A DNA stretch of 64,000 nucleotides from Amorphophallus konjac (lineage: Eukaryota > Streptophyta > Magnoliopsida > Alismatales > Araceae). This document shows positions 1 through 11,298 of the stretch, piece after piece. The notes beneath the pieces are model-generated. The model made no database searches and was not told the DNA's origin. It worked only from the letters and a program-made list of their open reading frames with translations. The position numbers and the translations under genes are program-made. Position 1 is the stretch's first letter, and each line of letters begins with the position of its first letter. The stretch lies in assembly GCA_022559845.1 (NCBI GenBank), contig CM040121.1, positions 509,186,566-509,250,565 on the forward strand, given 5' to 3'.

Positions 1-1001
1 GTGTGTGATCCTCTAGACCCATAGTCACTCTAATTTAAGGCCCATTAACTTCTAATTCCCAATTAGAAGTAAATTAAACTTATTATCCGCTTCTACTAGA
101 GCCGAATAATAGTTTAATTTATTCCGAACCTTTGATCACGTTGGGTCAAGCAAATCCGCGTGATCCTAGAGGACGTCGGGTTTAAACCAGCCTGTCTGGT
201 ACCTCAAAGTCTACAGTTGCCGCATCGCTATAATCCCTCGCTCCTTCTATGAGTCTGGTTAGATCGAGGGTATGGTTTCTGTCAAACACCATGATCGTGC
301 CATTTGACCATGACCTCCTTGAAGTGTATGACGTCCATTCTAAACGAACTCACATGACCCTAGGTAGAGATTTAATGGAGCGTCAGTGTCATGACCCATT
401 AACTGTCTGATATATACCTGACAGTGAGCGATCCCCTCTTGACCATTGATGATCTTCACACGTATCCTGAAATGGTTAATGATTCTTCAATTCGTGACTT
501 ATGGTTAAAGTCACTTAGCCAAGTAATTAAACCATTCCAGTCCTCGTGTAAGATCCGATCAATGTCTCAGGTCAAAGAACCAACGATGCTACTGAGACAG
601 TTGGATCTTCAGTTGACATTAGGTATAATCAACCATCTGAAGATCCAATAGCGGATCAGTTCAGTGTACAGCCTCCAAGGACATACACCTACACATATGT
701 GTTGTTGCCCCGCATCAGCGACCATGAGACTGGTCCCGTACACATCATGTGTATTGGTTTAATAGGTAATCAAAGTCCCCAAGTGATTACCCTCCAACCA
801 GGAACAGTTTAAGGTATGTGTCCATGCAAAGTCAGTCTCATAATCGAGATCCCATCTCGAGTTGACTTTACAACCACATATCCTTGGGACATCGTAAAGT
901 AATATACAATCACATATTTACGCTCAAATACCACTTTATTAATAATGAACAAGATCGTACATCTATCAGACCTACCAAACCCAAAATTGGCCTATAGCAC
1001 A
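1..1001 (-). mobile_element. Unclassified retroelement-like noncoding sequence
   Basis: I see no convincing coding region here; the only sizeable open frame (75 codons, plus strand) has no recognisable motif. On the minus strand this segment starts with TGTG at 1001, exactly where the neighbouring integrase loses its family sequence, so the boundary may be the start of an LTR inserted into the gypsy element. An AATAAAG polyadenylation-like signal lies on the minus strand at about 934-940. The other end is outside the window, so the LTR reading cannot be tested here. It could instead be unrelated repeat DNA joined by deletion. Confidence 0.3.
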
Positions 1002-2089
1002 CCAATACTAACATCATGAACACCGGCCAATTGCGGAGGCAAAGCTAGCTTGTATGCTACTTCGCTGATTCTCTCCAGAATCTCAAAAGGGCCAATAAAT
1101 TTCAGACTCAATTTTCCTTTGATATCGAACCTTTTAATTCCTCGTGTGGGTGAGATTTTTAAGAAGACATGCACCCCCACTTGGAATTCGAGGTCGCTTC
1201 TCCGATTATCGGTATAGCTCTTTTGTCGTGATTGAGCAACCTTTAGCCTTTCTTGAATTAACAGAATTTTGTGAGTTGTATCTTGGACAATGTCAGGACC
1301 AAGCAATCCTTTTTCTCCAACTTTGCTCCAGCATAGAGGTGATCTACAACTTCTGCCATACAATACTTCAAAAGGTGCCATTTGTATGCTAGACTGGTAA
1401 CTATTGTTATAAGCAAACTCAGTCAATGGTAAATATTCATGCCAACTACCACCGAAGTCTATCATACATGCTCTTAACATATCTTCAATAATCTGACTCA
1501 TCCTCTCGATTTATCCATCAGTCTGTGGGTGGAAAGCAGTGCTAAATCTTAGCCTAGTACCCATAGATGATTGCAAACCCATCCAGAAGTGAGTGGTGAA
1601 CCTCGGATCTCGATCCAAAATAATAGAACTTGGAATATCATGCAGTCTTACAATCTCCTTGATATATAGGGCGGCTAGAACATCCACGATCCATTTGGTC
1701 TTGATAGGTAAGAAGTGAGCGGACTTAGTTAACCTGTCCGCAAGTACCCATATAGCATCAAATCCACTTCGGTTCTTCGGCAATCCAACTATGAAATCCA
1801 TTCCAATACTATCCCATTTCCATTCCGGTATTTCGAGAGGTTTGAGCTTGCCAGCCGGTTTAAGGTGTTCGGCCTTAACTTGTTGGCATACAAAACATCG
1901 ACTTACGAACTCGGCTACCTCTCTTTTCATATTAGGCCACCAGAAAGTTCTTTTGAGATCTTGGGTACATTTTTGTAGTACCAGGATGAATAGTATACCT
2001 TGATCGATGTGCTTCCTCCAAGATTTTACTCTTAATAGTAGAATAATCGGGTACGTAGGTTCTTCCTTTGAATAGTAGCCTTCCATCAT
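1002..2089 (-). pseudogene. Ty3/gypsy integrase, broken (chromovirus-like)
   Basis: Integrase portion of a gypsy Pol polyprotein, which inserts retrotransposon cDNA into the genome. Visible parts in order are the end of the zinc-binding domain (the CFVCQQVK stretch), the catalytic core with GMDFIVGLP and ILDRDPRFTTHFW, the FHPQTDG segment, and the C-terminal stretch ending PPQLAGVHDV. The frame is broken by an in-frame TAA at 1511-1513 and is shifted relative to the RNase H frame upstream. Sequence similarity stops at about 1002, and the chromodomain or tail expected after HDVFHVS in chromoviruses is absent. The fold and order are typical of the Tekay/Del-like lineage, though this assignment is by motif only. 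Confidence 0.85.
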
Positions 2090-2995
2090 CTGCCATAAGA
2101 AAATCTGATCGTTGATCTAGTTTCTCTTTAATTTTAACGATCAACAGATCCTCATCTTGCCGCTCTTTAATTTCTGAGAGTAGCTCGGGTTGGAGTCTAA
2201 TATTTGCAATCAAGACACCGTCTTCCTTCTCCTCCTCCATATTGACATCTAAGTTTGCCATTTGTTCTAAAAGATGCCATTCTTTAATCATCAGACTTGA
2301 TAATAAGGCCATTGGCTTCCGGCTAAGTGCATCAGTCACGGCATTACCCTTTCTGAGGTGATATTGTATAGAGAAATCAAAATCCTTCAAATATTCCAAC
2401 CACCATCTTTGTCTCATATTGAGCACCTTTTGAGAGAATAAGTACCTGAGACTCTTGTGATCAGAATACACAATAAAGGTTTCACCATAGAGATAATGTC
2501 GCCAGATCTTCAAAGTAAAGACCACAGCTGCCAACTCTAAGTCATGCACGGGATAATTTTCCTCGTGTTTTTTCAATTGTCTTGAGGAATAGGCTATAAC
2601 ATTGCCATGTTGCATCAATACACAACCCAGGCCAATTCCAGATGCATCAGCATAAACTTTAAATCCTCCTCCTTCCGTAGGTAATGTGAGAATAGGGATA
2701 GTAGTCAGACAATCTTTCAAGGTCTGAAAGCTTTTCTCGCATTCCTCGGACCATATAAAAAGATTCTCTTCCTCGTCAATCTTGTCAAAGATATCACGAT
2801 CTTGGAGAAATCTTTAATAAATCTTCTATAGTACCCTACCAATCCCAAGAAGCTTCAGATCTTTGTCACACGAGTGGGTCTTTCCCAGTTCTTGATAGCC
2901 TCGACCTTTGAAGGATCGACAGCAATACCGTCCTGGGAAATTATGTGACCTAGAAAGGAAACTTCCTCCAACCATAAATCACACTTGTTAAGTTT
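1932..2995 (-). pseudogene. Gypsy RT C-terminus and RNase H, broken
   Basis: The stretch 2721-2995 encodes the RT thumb/connection (SFLGHIISQDG, DPSKVEAIKNW) but is interrupted by stops and frame changes. The open part, 2720 down to 1932, is RNase H of the Ty3/gypsy type. It shows [51 protein letters not shown] and [12 protein letters not shown], then DALSRK at the domain end. RNase H degrades the RNA strand during reverse transcription. The ORF overlaps the integrase ORF because a frameshift near 1990 switches frames. It is non-functional as it stands. Confidence 0.85.
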
Positions 2996-4348
2996 TCAAT
3001 AAAGCTTGTGATCTCTTAATAATTGAAGGGCCTTCTTGAGATGTTCTTCATGCTCTTCCTTAGTCTTGGAGTATATCAGAATGTCGTCAATAAAGACAAC
3101 CACAAATTGATCAAAGTATGGCCTGAATACATTGTTCATTAATTGCATGAATGCGGCAGGCGCATTGGTTAGGCCAAAAGGTATAACCGTGAACTCATAA
3201 TGCCCATACCTACTCCGGAATACTGTGTTGCGAATATCTCCTTCCTTGATCTTTAACTGATGATAAACAAATCTGAGATCAATCTTTGAAAAATATCGAG
3301 CTCCAGAAATCTGGTCAAATAATTCATCAATCCTTGGCAATGGATATTTATTCTTGATTGTAAGTTGGTTCAATTGGCGATAGTCAACACATAATCTCAT
3401 TGAACCATCCTTCTTTTTGACGAATAGTACTGGGGCTCCCCAAGGTGAGGTACTTGGTCGGATAAATCCTTTCTCCAGTAACTCCAATAGTTGTTCCTTT
3501 AACTCCTTCATTTCGACGGCAGACATCCGATTCAGAGCTTTAGAAACTGGTGCAGCTCCCGGAATTAAATCAATAGAGAATACAACTTCTCTCTCTGGAG
3601 GAAAACCAGGCAACTTGTCTGGAAATACATCAGAATAATCCCAAACGATAGGAATATCCTTTAGAATGGGTTCCGTATGCTCGGTCATAGTAATAGAAAC
3701 TAAGAACCCAGCACAACCCTTCCTTAATAATCTTTCGGCTTTAAGAGCCGAAATAAGAGATATGTGTCTAGAATGCATGATACCAGAAAATAAGAGGTTG
3801 GGGTAACCCATAAAAGTCATCATACCCAACTTGCAGTTGACACTAGCACCATGTGTAGATAGCCAGTCGGCTCCCAATATAATATCATATCCTTCCATCT
3901 CTATGCATACTAAATCAGCGGGTAAGTTGTGACCGCTATTTAGAACTTTACTAGCATGGTAGAAATGTTTAACCTCCGTTCCTGTTCCCATAGGGGTAGT
4001 AATAATGAGTTTAGATCCTAATGGAACAGGCTTTATAGACAAAATATCAGCAAAGCTCCTAGATATGAATGAATGCGTAGCTCCGGTGTCAAATAAGACA
4101 GAGGCAGGCATTGAGTACACAGAAAGAGTACCTTCCACGACGCCTCCTTCTTTAGTAGGTTCCGCATCCATAAGAGCTTGAAGTCTCCCTTGCTTTTTGA
4201 CAACAATGGGAAGCTTTTCCGGTGGGGCTTGCTCATTGAGAAGAGGACAATTCGGGATCCTATGCTCTCGATTCCCACATCGAAGACATGCACCGAATTT
4301 TCTCCAGCACTCCTCGGCTTTGTGTCCGGCTTCTCGCAATATTTGCAT
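2996..4348 (-). pseudogene. Gypsy protease and reverse transcriptase
   Basis: One 450-codon open frame holds the second Gag zinc knuckle ([16 protein letters not shown]2CX4HX4C), an aspartic protease with the active-site motif [10 protein letters not shown], and most of the reverse transcriptase. The RT shows [45 protein letters not shown] and the catalytic FIDDILIYS. It is the least decayed part of this element. A stop at 2996-2998 truncates RT before its thumb. It is frameshifted relative to gag on one side and RNase H on the other, so no full polyprotein can be made. Confidence 0.9.
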
Positions 4349-5162
4349 AGTTCCTTTGATGGTGTAGAGATAGAAACAATTTGCTTGTCGAACGTTCTCG
4401 GCTTCTTGTCCCCTTGAAAGTTATGCTTGTCTTTATTGAAGTTGCGCCCGTCATTGGGTCTCTTCTTCTCCAAGGAGGGCTTGAAACTACCAGACCCAGT
4501 AACTTGCTCTCTCTTGGCTTCTCTTCCTCGGATGTGATCCGATAACTCCGTTGCATCTTCTACGAGTTGGGCTCTTCTTACTGCATCAGAATATATTTGA
4601 ATATCCATCGGGGCGAGTTGAGTGATATACTGCGGCTTTAAGCCGTTTAAGAATCTCCTCGCCTTCATCTTTTCGGTACCCACGAGATGTGGCGTGTACC
4701 GAGACAACCTTGAGAATTGGGTTTCATAATCAGCCACCGATAAACTCATTACTTTAACACGGCAAATTCGGCGGCCTTCCTTTCTTGCACCCGATCGGAG
4801 AAATATTTATTGTTGAAGTGCTCCACGAAGTCATCCCATAATAATTGGTCATGCGGTAAAGTTGCTTCGACCGATTCCTACCAAGCACGAGCATCCCTTT
4901 CCAGTTGAAAGGTAGCGAGTAGGACCTTCTCCTCGTCAGCGCATTGCATGACTCGGAATACCCTCTCGATCTCCTTTACCCAGTGTGCATCCTCATCCGG
5001 ATCCACGGATCCTGTGAGTTTGGGTGGGTTCATGCTCCTGAAATTCCTATGTAAGTCTCCGGCTCCTCGGTTTGCTCCTCCCTGAGCAACCTGCTGGAGA
5101 GCTTGAGTCAAACCTTGCACCGTTCGTTGCATTTCGCGCCATTGAGCTCTCTCGGCAGCCAT
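4330..5162 (-). pseudogene. Gypsy Gag (capsid and first zinc knuckle), broken
   Basis: Gag forms the particle that packages element RNA. The start at 5162 gives MAAERAQWREMQ, then a capsid-like region with FRSMNPPKLTGSVDPD and FQLERDARAW. An in-frame TAG follows at about 4875-4877, and the frame then shifts. The second piece (from 4749) has the capsid C-terminus (YETQFSRLSRYTPHLV, RRFLNGLKP) and a basic tail leading to CKYC, the first half of a zinc knuckle. Its second half (GHKAEEC) is in the next frame, so a frameshift falls inside the knuckle near 4330. Promoter, PBS and 5' LTR lie to the right. Confidence 0.8.
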
Positions 5163-5375
5163 TGGTGAGAATTAATGCATGTAACCATAATTACAGGGTT
5201 TAAATGTTTTATTTATTTTCTTGATGAATCATTCTTTTAAAGCCCATGGTTCTACCCAGTCTTACCGAGAAGTTTTAAGATTTTTGGATAGGATTCCCTG
5301 GTTCAAGAACCTATATCAAGGGAAACCTATGTTTTAAGAAGGAATTTTGTGAAACCTAGGGTTTATGTAACCTAG

Positions 5376-5387
5376 GCTCTGATACTA
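5376..5387 (-). other. Primer-binding site (initiator tRNA-Met type)
   Basis: The minus strand reads TAGTATCAGAGC, one base off the common plant PBS TGGTATCAGAGC. It lies 7 bp downstream (in element sense) of the putative LTR end at 5395, the expected place for priming minus-strand cDNA. Confidence 0.65.
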
Positions 5388-5394
5388 CAAAGAC

Positions 5395-7879
5395 TGTCAC
5401 GCCCCGACGCAAAAAATCAGGACGCGACGAGTCGAAGCACTCATGTCGATCAGAGCATGTACATATTTAATTCTAAAGACAGAGAGATAAGTAGAAAATG
5501 ACACTTTTATTCATCCAAATAAAGGTTTTACAATATCACTCATAAGCCTTAAAAGGCATGATACAAACTTCTAAATTTCCAAATACATAATCCTTGTAAG
5601 AGCAATAATGATCTACTTAAACCTAGGAAAACTAGATTTCTCATTCACTCTTGTCCATTCCCTTGTTCATTGTCGAAACTTCCTGCAACATTAACCGAAA
5701 ACGTAGGGTGAGCAAAAAGCTCAGTAGGATTTTATATCTCTAATCCATACAATCTTAAAGTAATTAACACTTTAGATAATTTTCCATGTTGTGTCGAGAA
5801 GTAATTAGAACATGAAATACGAGAAGGAATTTCAAGTAAATAGACTTTTCAAGTAAATGAGATAACAAGATATCAAGAGAAAATTTAAGTAATGAATTTT
5901 GAACATGTAGAGAATTTCAGAGAATTTGACCATTTCATGCAAGTCAAGTAATTCATGTAATTTCAAGTAATTCAAGTACAACTAACAAGTAAACAAGTAA
6001 AGAACTGTAGAATGCCGTAAATAAATCTAGCAAGTCAAGTACTTCGGTGCAATGCCACACCGTGGTCAATCCACTCCCATGGGCACGAGTACTTTCGGAC
6101 GCTCCCCCCAGGACCAAACCGGGCCCCATTAATGCCAGGCATTGGGTCATGGATCAAAGATCCCAAGTATATTTAGACATCCACTTAAATTTATATGGCC
6201 AACGAATTTCAAGATAAAGCTCTTTGTAAATACGTACAGATCTGAAAAAAAGTTATAGTATTTGCAAGAAAGTAGAAAATAGATTTATGGCATCATGTTT
6301 AACGACATTAAGTCATGGAGATCAAAAATGAAAGGTAAGTAGGAAGAAAATTCAAGTTAATAGAATTAGTAGAATTATTTTAACTCCTTAACTTAATCTG
6401 GTGTACATTCGAATAATGATTACAGATAGTTTTAATACACTGGAGATGCATCAGTTAAGTTATAACAATGATTTTATACAAAATTGGACATTCTGTTATG
6501 AACGTGGTCGTGTCGGTTTTTATTTATTCTGTTAAAATTTTCAGAAATATCAGAGTCATAAAATATCAAGGTTTAGCTATGAAATATAAACTTATAAATT
6601 AAAATCATGAATTTTGACATTAGTATTTAATCATACATCAATTTACTAATAATATGATAAAAATAGATTTAACATGCTGCAGTAATTTTCATATCTCAAT
6701 TTGATGACAATATGATAAAAATAATTTATTATGCTGAAAATAATAAAATAATAGTATTAATTCTCCTTTATTTTCTTTGAAAGAAAAGAGGTTTATATTA
6801 CTGTCTGTGAACGCACTGTATCTTACGGTCGCGTGCATAAGTTATATATAGATATATTTATATATATACTCAAAATATTTTATTTTGACCCACGGGCATT
6901 CCGAGTAATTTTTAAGAACGCGCTGGTCCCTACTAGTGTGATCTTGAACTTATATATATATTATTTTATTTATTTTATTTTGAAAAAGGGACGGTGGGGA
7001 AAATAGGGTTTGTAGGAACGCGCCATGTCGGGACAGCGCGTTCATGAACGCGGCCCTGATGTGCAGCGCGTTCAGGTTCTGTTGAAAAAAGGGAATACCC
7101 CTCCAACAAAATGACCATAACTTACTCATTTCTTAATAAAATTTAGGGGGGAAAAGTATCAATGGAAAGAGCACTAACAAGATAGCATACTTTAATTGAG
7201 GTTTAACCTGAGAGACACCTACCTTAGAGCGGATCTAAGAAGAGGTAAGAAATAGGTCAGAATAATAAGAAACCCTTACATTCTCCAAATTCTTCCTTCA
7301 AATATCCTCGAATCACCACAGCAGCATAGCCTTGGCCTCCAGGGATGATTTGAGGGTCGAATGGGGTTCTATTTATAGCCAAAACTTGGTCGATTTTGTC
7401 AAGATTCCTTGCCTAACAATTCTAAACTTTTCAACTCCAAATTGGTAGAAAATTCTAACTTTTCTTCTTAATCTAGCCTCCATTTGGTGTGAAACCAAGG
7501 TAAAAATGGCTGGTCCAAGGTGGGCTGTTAGGTAAGGGTTGATTTTTGTGTCACCCTTCTAGAAATTGGGTTATTATAATCATTTAAAAGGGTATTTTAC
7601 ATGTGCTACGAATGTAAGGTCTAATTATCCTTTATTAAATCCTTTAACCACTAATCAAGCACATTATGGATTACCCGATGGGCCAAAATTAATCATACTC
7701 CATTCTATGGACTTTAATTTGCCTTCCTATAATTTTTCTAAGGGTTAAAACATTTAATTTCTATTTACTTCAAGTAAATTCAATAATTTAGTTTATTTCA
7801 TATAGTAAAAATGTAATGTAATTATTTTATGAAGATTTTAATTATATATTTACTCATTTTAATTTATCGGGTTTCTACA
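5395..7879 (-). mobile_element. 5' LTR of the minus-strand gypsy element
   Basis: On the plus strand the segment starts TGTCACGCCCCGA and ends GGGTTTCTACA, so in element sense it begins TGTAGAAACCC and ends ...GTGACA. It is about 2.49 kb, AT-rich, and holds no gene. The PBS sits just outside its inner end, and the outer end abuts the DUF4283 remnant. The partner 3' LTR is not in the window, so no TSD or age can be given. It contains CG-rich dyads (see 7016-7073). Confidence 0.7.
7016..7073. repeat. Two consecutive GAACGCG...CGCGTTC dyads
   Basis: Two 28-bp units, 7016-7043 and 7046-7073, each open with GAACGCG and close with CAGCGCGTTC, giving inverted arms around a 14-bp centre. Looser relatives lie at about 6809 and 6916 (GAACGCACTG, GAACGCGCTGG). 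The CG-rich units contrast with the AT-rich LTR around them. Confidence 0.6.
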
Positions 7880-8044
7880 CCGGGGGACCTGCGGGACATG
7901 GCCTATACTGCCGACGAGGGAGGTAACCATTGCCTCCAGGAAGAAGTTCGGCGGGAGGCCAGGCATCTCCAACCAGATGGGACGCAGGGGTTGTCAGCCA
8001 CCATGGAGAAGCTCAGGTCCAACTGACGGAAGCAGAAGAGCCGT
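7880..8044 (-). pseudogene. DUF4283 domain, C-terminal fragment
   Basis: The minus strand encodes WLEMPGLPPNFFLEAM and VTSLVGSIGHV, matching the DUF4283 signature of a W-x-LPGLP stretch followed by a helix and an IG segment. DUF4283 occurs in plant LINE ORF1 proteins and related zinc-knuckle proteins. One frameshift separates it from the preceding residues (RLFCFRQLDLSF). It continues the coding region at 17644-18599: the element 8045-17638 was inserted between them. On the left the fragment is cut at 7879 by the gypsy LTR. Confidence 0.6.
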
Positions 8045-8268
8045 TGTAATTCCCCAGATTTTTTGGATATTTTTTGGATCATTTTCATGGGTCTCGAGTG
8101 TATTTTGTTCTTTATACGTATTTTTCCCTGATGTGCCTTCAGAACTTTATACAGGGCGAACCGTGACGTTCTCCAACTCTGGGACAGTACCGACGCGTTG
8201 TGTTCCTCCCGAAGATCGCGGAGGTAATTTTTCGTATTTTTCTGAATTTCTAGAATTTTTGGGTTTTT

Positions 8269-8280
8269 CTATATATATTA
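8269..8280 (+). promoter_or_regulatory. TATA box of the 5' LTR
   Basis: CTATATATATTA is followed about 10 bp later by a pyrimidine-rich stretch (CCTCTTTTCCTCTC...), typical of an LTR transcription start. The same box is kept in the 3' LTR at 14615-14626. Confidence 0.55.
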
Positions 8281-8533
8281 ACCTCTTTTCCTCTCTTCCC
8301 ATCTCTCATTTCTCTCTTCCCTCCCTCTCTCTTCTCACGCTCTCTCCCTCTCTTCTCCGACGGCCAACGGAGGTGGACAGGAGAGAGGTGGCAAGGATTG
8401 TGGGGCGTGGAGCTACGAGGATGGAGCGAGGATCGCGATAGTGAAGGCGGTTTGTGGGATCGCGAGCCGGCGGAGCTTTAATAGCGTTTTCTTCGTGGAT
8501 CGGCGATCTCGGCGCGTGAAGTCTTCAGTGGAG

Positions 8534-10976
8534 GTAGGGAGATGGATCCCCAGATCATGTACTTCCTTTCCCACGATTTTGGTAGGCCGTGGTGAACCGA
8601 GCGGGCTTATTTGAGCTTTTTGGGGAAAATCATATTTTTGGAGGGTGAGCCAGATCTAACGTTTTAACGCGTTATTCTGTGGTTTGAGGGCATCTTTGGA
8701 TGCCTTGGGGCTTGGGGAAGGGTTCCCCTTTATTTCCCCTTCACGTGGGCATGAATGGGGCGTGGAATGGAGTTTTCCACCGAACTCGCCATTTTTGGGT
8801 TACCGAAATAGAAACGGTCTTAACAGAAACTGTCTATAGGTGAAGTGGTCCCCAGGGAGACTGTTACTTGTCCGTCTCACCGTGTTTTGGGGCTACGGTT
8901 CTACGATAGACCGCTACGCCTATCTTAGAGGTCTAAGGCAGACCGTTTTCCTGGATGGGCGGTCATGGTCTGGCCGCCACTCGCCCCTTATGTCGGTTGG
9001 CTAGGCGGTCGTGTGATAGACCGTCTGGCGTGTTTTGCGGTCTGGTGTGGACCGCCTGGGTCTAGCGGCGGCCTATCAGCCGACCGTTTCCCTCTGAGGG
9101 TCAGCGCGACCCCTGAGGGCGAGTGTTGACCGTGAACGAGCCTTTTTGCTTTGCGGTCACGGGATGACCGCCTCATTTCTGGTTGCAGTCCTAGGGTGAC
9201 CGTTTAACCTTTTTAGCGCCCCATAGCATTGCGGTCTGGTGGAGGCCACTTCTCCTTGGAGCGGTCTAATAGTAGACCGTGTCATTCTTTGAACAATCTG
9301 GCGGTAGACCGTTGATTTTGGGAGTTTCAGCCCATGTGAGACCATTTTCTTCTCCTGGCGCTCCAAGCTTGACCACCTTTGCCTGAGACGGCCCAGGGGA
9401 GGCCGCCTCTTGGTTTTCACACTTTCTAGGCCCGTTTAGGGTCGTGTTGACCTCTGATCGACTCGGTTGTGACCCAGTGGTCGACCTTCAGTCTCGTGGA
9501 TGTCCCGGACACCCCGTGGGTTCTGTGTCCGTATTTTTGGGGTGTTTGGAGGTACTGTGTTATCTCGATTAGTGTGCTCATAGATTAAGAGGGTCCAGGT
9601 GACACTGTGTGTGTGTTCTGGGCTTTCGTGTTACGCATGGTCGAGTCACTGTGTATCGGTAGGAGTGCGGTGGGGTTTCCCCCGCATGTCGTAGATTTCT
9701 CCGGAAGATGGTTCCAGAGTGGGTTAAGTGTATGGCCTTGGACTGCGAGTCCAGTCATCCAACCTGGGAATGGAGGTTTCTCGCTTTTCCTTAGAATGGG
9801 GAATCGGTGTGGTGGCTTGTGAGCTGCCATAGGAATCATGCTTCTATGTTTTCTTCGTGGGACCTGTGTGTGGCCTGTGGACTATGAGTCCAATTACCCA
9901 GCCTGGGGTTGGAGGGTTTCTCAGTTCCCTTTCTGAGGGAACGGTCTTAGCAGTTGTGAACTGCCTTGTGAGATGTCGTGCCGAGGTTTCTGACCCTAGG
10001 GCTAGGGCAGATTGACGGCGTGGAGCCGTTCGGTGCAACAGTCTTGACCCCGAGTCTTGTGACTCAAGGACCGTTGGATTTAGTGAGTCTAGAGGACTGT
10101 CCAGAGTCCAGTGGCTCGACTCCACTTGGTTCTTCTCGACTTTCACGCAGGATGCGTGCGTGTTTCTCAGAGTTTCTCCTTGGAGAGTGCTCACATTAGT
10201 GACTCCCCACTAGTCGTAACCTTCCGACAAGCGAGTGGTCCCACCAGGGAGTGGTGGCGAGGCTACCCCAGAGAGATGGTTTTTAGGCTGGTTACCGTCG
10301 GGCCCCACGTCTTGCAGCCAAAGTCCGGCTGAGGGGAAAACCAGTCAGAGGGCCAAACGTAGGACACATGGTCTATGTGTGCACACGTAGTTGGGGGCAG
10401 TTGGACTCGCGCTGATGAGCGCGACCCCAGCTAGTTCTTGTTCTGTGGTTACTTGTACGGTGTCCCCGTTCCGCCAGGGTGCGATGAGGCGGACACCTGA
10501 TACGCGGTCTAGGACGCCAGGGGGCGCATCCGGCCTTGCTTCTGGTGGGTAGGTACTCCTATCACGTGAGACGTAACTCTCCTATTTTCGGGTTTCATTT
10601 TCCGTCTGCGAGACGTGGTTCCCCCGATAGTTTCAGGGAGTGTTCCCAATGTAGTGGTCTAGAGGTTTTTCCGGTGAGCGTCACCGAGGGTTTCCCTAAA
10701 CGGTGTTAGGTCCACGACTGCAAGGTCGTGACGGTTTCTTCTGGTGGCGTAGCCAGAGGTTCTCCCGTTAGTTCGGTAGTCCCCCGACTGTGAGATCGGG
10801 GCGCGTTTTCCCAGTACAGTAGGAGTAGCTGTAGTGCCGAGTTTTGACCGGCCACTGGTTCACTGTTCCTGCTGTAGCTGTAGCTGCTTTCCTTTCCGCT
10901 ACCGTCGTTGTTCTTAGTTGGGGTTCCGCGGGATCCCTACTGAGCTAGTAATAGGAGGCTCACCCCTACTTTTCAG
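8534..10976 (+). other. Intron-like interval inside the LTR
   Basis: GGTGGAG|GTAGGGAGATG-like sequence at 8527-8545 resembles a 5' splice site. CACCCCTACTTTTCAG at 10961-10976 resembles a 3' splice site with a pyrimidine tract. The donor context recurs in the 3' LTR (GT at 14887) and in the unrelated-length solo LTR (GT at 55158). The acceptor recurs at 58057 in the solo LTR and as a weaker TTTTCAAG near 17331. The predicted interval is 2443 bp here. This is inference only: general homology between the LTR families could also explain the conservation. Confidence 0.35.
8808..9420. repeat. Array of CGGTC...GACCG dyads
   Basis: About ten imperfect inverted-repeat units of 20-26 bp, for example GCGGTCTAAGGCAGACCG, GGCGGTCGTGTGATAGACCG, GCGGTCTGGTGTGGACCG and GCGGTCACGGGATGACCG, at irregular spacing. 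The arms are 5-6 bp with variable centres. The second LTR carries the same array at about 15165-15770 with independent substitutions. Confidence 0.75.
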
Positions 10977-11286
10977 ATGTGACAGTTCTTCCTCGATGTT
11001 CGAGGGTGCTGTGCGGAGGTTCTTAGTTGCCAGCTCGTCGGGCCGAGTGTTCACTCGGCATTGGATACGTTCTCTGCCTTAGACTATACTTTTGTTGGAC
11101 TGGACTCTACTATTGTAATTGTTTATTTATTTCTATTATTTGTTAAATTTTCCTACTTTATTTTCTATTTCTTTGTACCTCCCCACTCCTTTTAGCCCTT
11201 CCGAGCCCTCTCGGCTCGTGGGCGGCGAGCCAGGATTCGAATGGTATCAGGCTCCTCTCGGTGTCCGGATCCTGGGTCATTACAGC

Positions 11287-11298
11287 TGGAATCAGAGC
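11287..11298 (+). other. Primer-binding site
   Basis: TGGAATCAGAGC, one mismatch to the initiator tRNA-Met complement TGGTATCAGAGC, 2 bp after the LTR end. Confidence 0.75.

Larger units (their letters stand above)
8045..11284 (+). repeat. 5' LTR (3240 bp)
   Basis: Begins TGTAATTCCCCAG and ends GGGTCATTACA, with inverted TGTAA/TTACA termini. U3 is short: a TATA box lies only about 225 bp from the left end, leaving about 3 kb for R and U5. It carries a dense CGGTC/GACCG dyad array at 8808-9420 and splice-site-like sequences at 8534 and 10976. The open frames inside are not shared with any known protein and appear to be chance. Confidence 0.9.

Noticed and set aside
424..651. 75-codon plus-strand ORF in the leftmost repeat
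   Set aside because: No motif and no start context, and it lies in noncoding repeat DNA.
11235..11270. tRNA-like TTCGAAT sequence near the LTR end
   Set aside because: Contains a GGATTCGAAT phrase, but no cloverleaf arms can be formed. It recurs only as part of the LTR ends.
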